5,692 bases of DNA. Origin: DATDCV01 sp036524155 (lineage in GTDB: Bacteria > Verrucomicrobiota > Verrucomicrobiia > Limisphaerales > UBA8199). The notes beneath the pieces were generated by a model, which did no database searches, was not told the origin of the DNA, and worked only from the letters and a program-made list of their open reading frames with translations. Below are positions 5,504-5,692 of this stretch, piece by piece. The translations under genes were made by a program, and so were the position numbers. The stretch is from assembly GCA_036524155.1 (NCBI GenBank), contig DATDCV010000349.1:1-5692 (forward strand), given 5' to 3'. The first letter of the stretch is position 1; the number at the start of each line of letters is the position of its first letter.

Positions 5504-5519
5504 GAAGTCCGGTAAAAGT

Positions 5520-5544
5520 CAAGCATGTGGATTCCACATGCTTG
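5520..5544. promoter_or_regulatory. Perfect 25-bp palindrome, probable XRE operator
   Basis: CAAGCATGTGGA (5520-5531) and TCCACATGCTTG (5533-5544) are exact reverse complements around a single central T. The site lies in the divergent intergenic region and ends 3 bp before the ATG of the XRE-type regulator, the position expected for an autoregulatory operator. It could also form a 5' hairpin hiding the start codon region. Twelve matched base pairs are very unlikely by chance at this position. Confidence 0.65.
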
Positions 5545-5547
5545 CGA

Positions 5548-5692
5548 ATGAAGAAGACGACCCAAGCGACCCATCGTAATCTGATTGGGGAGCGCGTCCG
5601 GGAAGCTCGCCTCCGCTGCAAGCCGCCGGTATCGCAGGAGGACTTGGCTGGGCGGTTGGCCGCCAGGGGCATTACCATGGACCAGACAGCCA
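5548..5692 (+). CDS. XRE-family helix-turn-helix regulator, N-terminal part (cut by window end)
   Basis: Forty-eight codons are visible, running open to the edge. They include NLIGERVREARLRCK (11-25) and VSQEDLAGRLAARGITMDQTA (28-48). The layout IGERVRxAR..xxxxSQEDLAxRLxxxGIxMDQT matches the first helices of the XRE/Cro helix-turn-helix, in which the SQEDLA segment is the second helix and the next helix reads DNA. It is probably a DNA-binding repressor. The rest of the protein, including any effector domain, is outside the window. There is no Shine-Dalgarno sequence before the ATG because a palindrome occupies the region. An in-frame GTG at 5527 inside the palindrome would add seven residues, but they do not resemble the family. 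It is divergent from the ankyrin operon and is a candidate regulator of it. Confidence 0.75.
   Translation, partial: MKKTTQATHRNLIGERVREARLRCKPPVSQEDLAGRLAARGITMDQTA

Noticed and set aside
5443..5574. Longer start of the ankyrin gene at 5574.
   Set aside because: It would run through the palindrome and over the start of the divergent XRE gene, and the signal peptide would no longer be N-terminal.

Overview
The window is a piece of GC-rich bacterial DNA made of small gene modules on both strands. It looks like accessory rather than housekeeping sequence. A lipobox protein and a probable secreted ankyrin-repeat protein suggest a Gram-negative host. Many starts lack a strong Shine-Dalgarno sequence. 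The phylum cannot be settled from the sequence; Proteobacteria and Verrucomicrobiota are both possible.

Left part (90-1594, plus strand): two translationally coupled genes overlap by ATGA. The first encodes a DUF6932-like protein with a nucleotidyltransferase-style G-S...D-x-D signature. The second encodes a 317-residue protein with an N-terminal coiled coil that I cannot assign. They look like a two-component system of unknown function.

Recombination part (about 1736-2834): a FimB/FimE-like tyrosine recombinase lies on the minus strand, divergent from a small ribbon-helix-helix (RHH) protein gene on the plus strand. The shared 86-bp intergenic region has three copies of a CTTTA..GTAC half-site. 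One copy covers the likely integrase -10 box and two form a palindrome just before the RHH start, so joint repression by the RHH protein is the simplest model. Just past the integrase stop, in another frame, is a fragment resembling the C-terminal helix-turn-helix of a serine recombinase. The 5' part of the integrase gene holds a 10-6-10 inverted repeat with the layout of a tyrosine-recombinase core site, plus a further copy of the arm.

Middle part (2835-3747): 182 bp without a recognisable gene, then two small unassigned genes facing each other (3017-3280 plus, 3379-3747 minus).

Right part (3812-5692): a minus-strand pair encodes an exported ankyrin-repeat protein and a lipoprotein 14 bp downstream, and the unassigned 122-residue gene at 3379-3747 may be a third member. 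Divergent from them, and cut by the window end, is an XRE-type regulator that begins 3 bp after a perfect 25-bp palindrome, a likely operator. No tRNA, rRNA, CRISPR array or complete insertion sequence was seen, and no strong intrinsic terminator was found.
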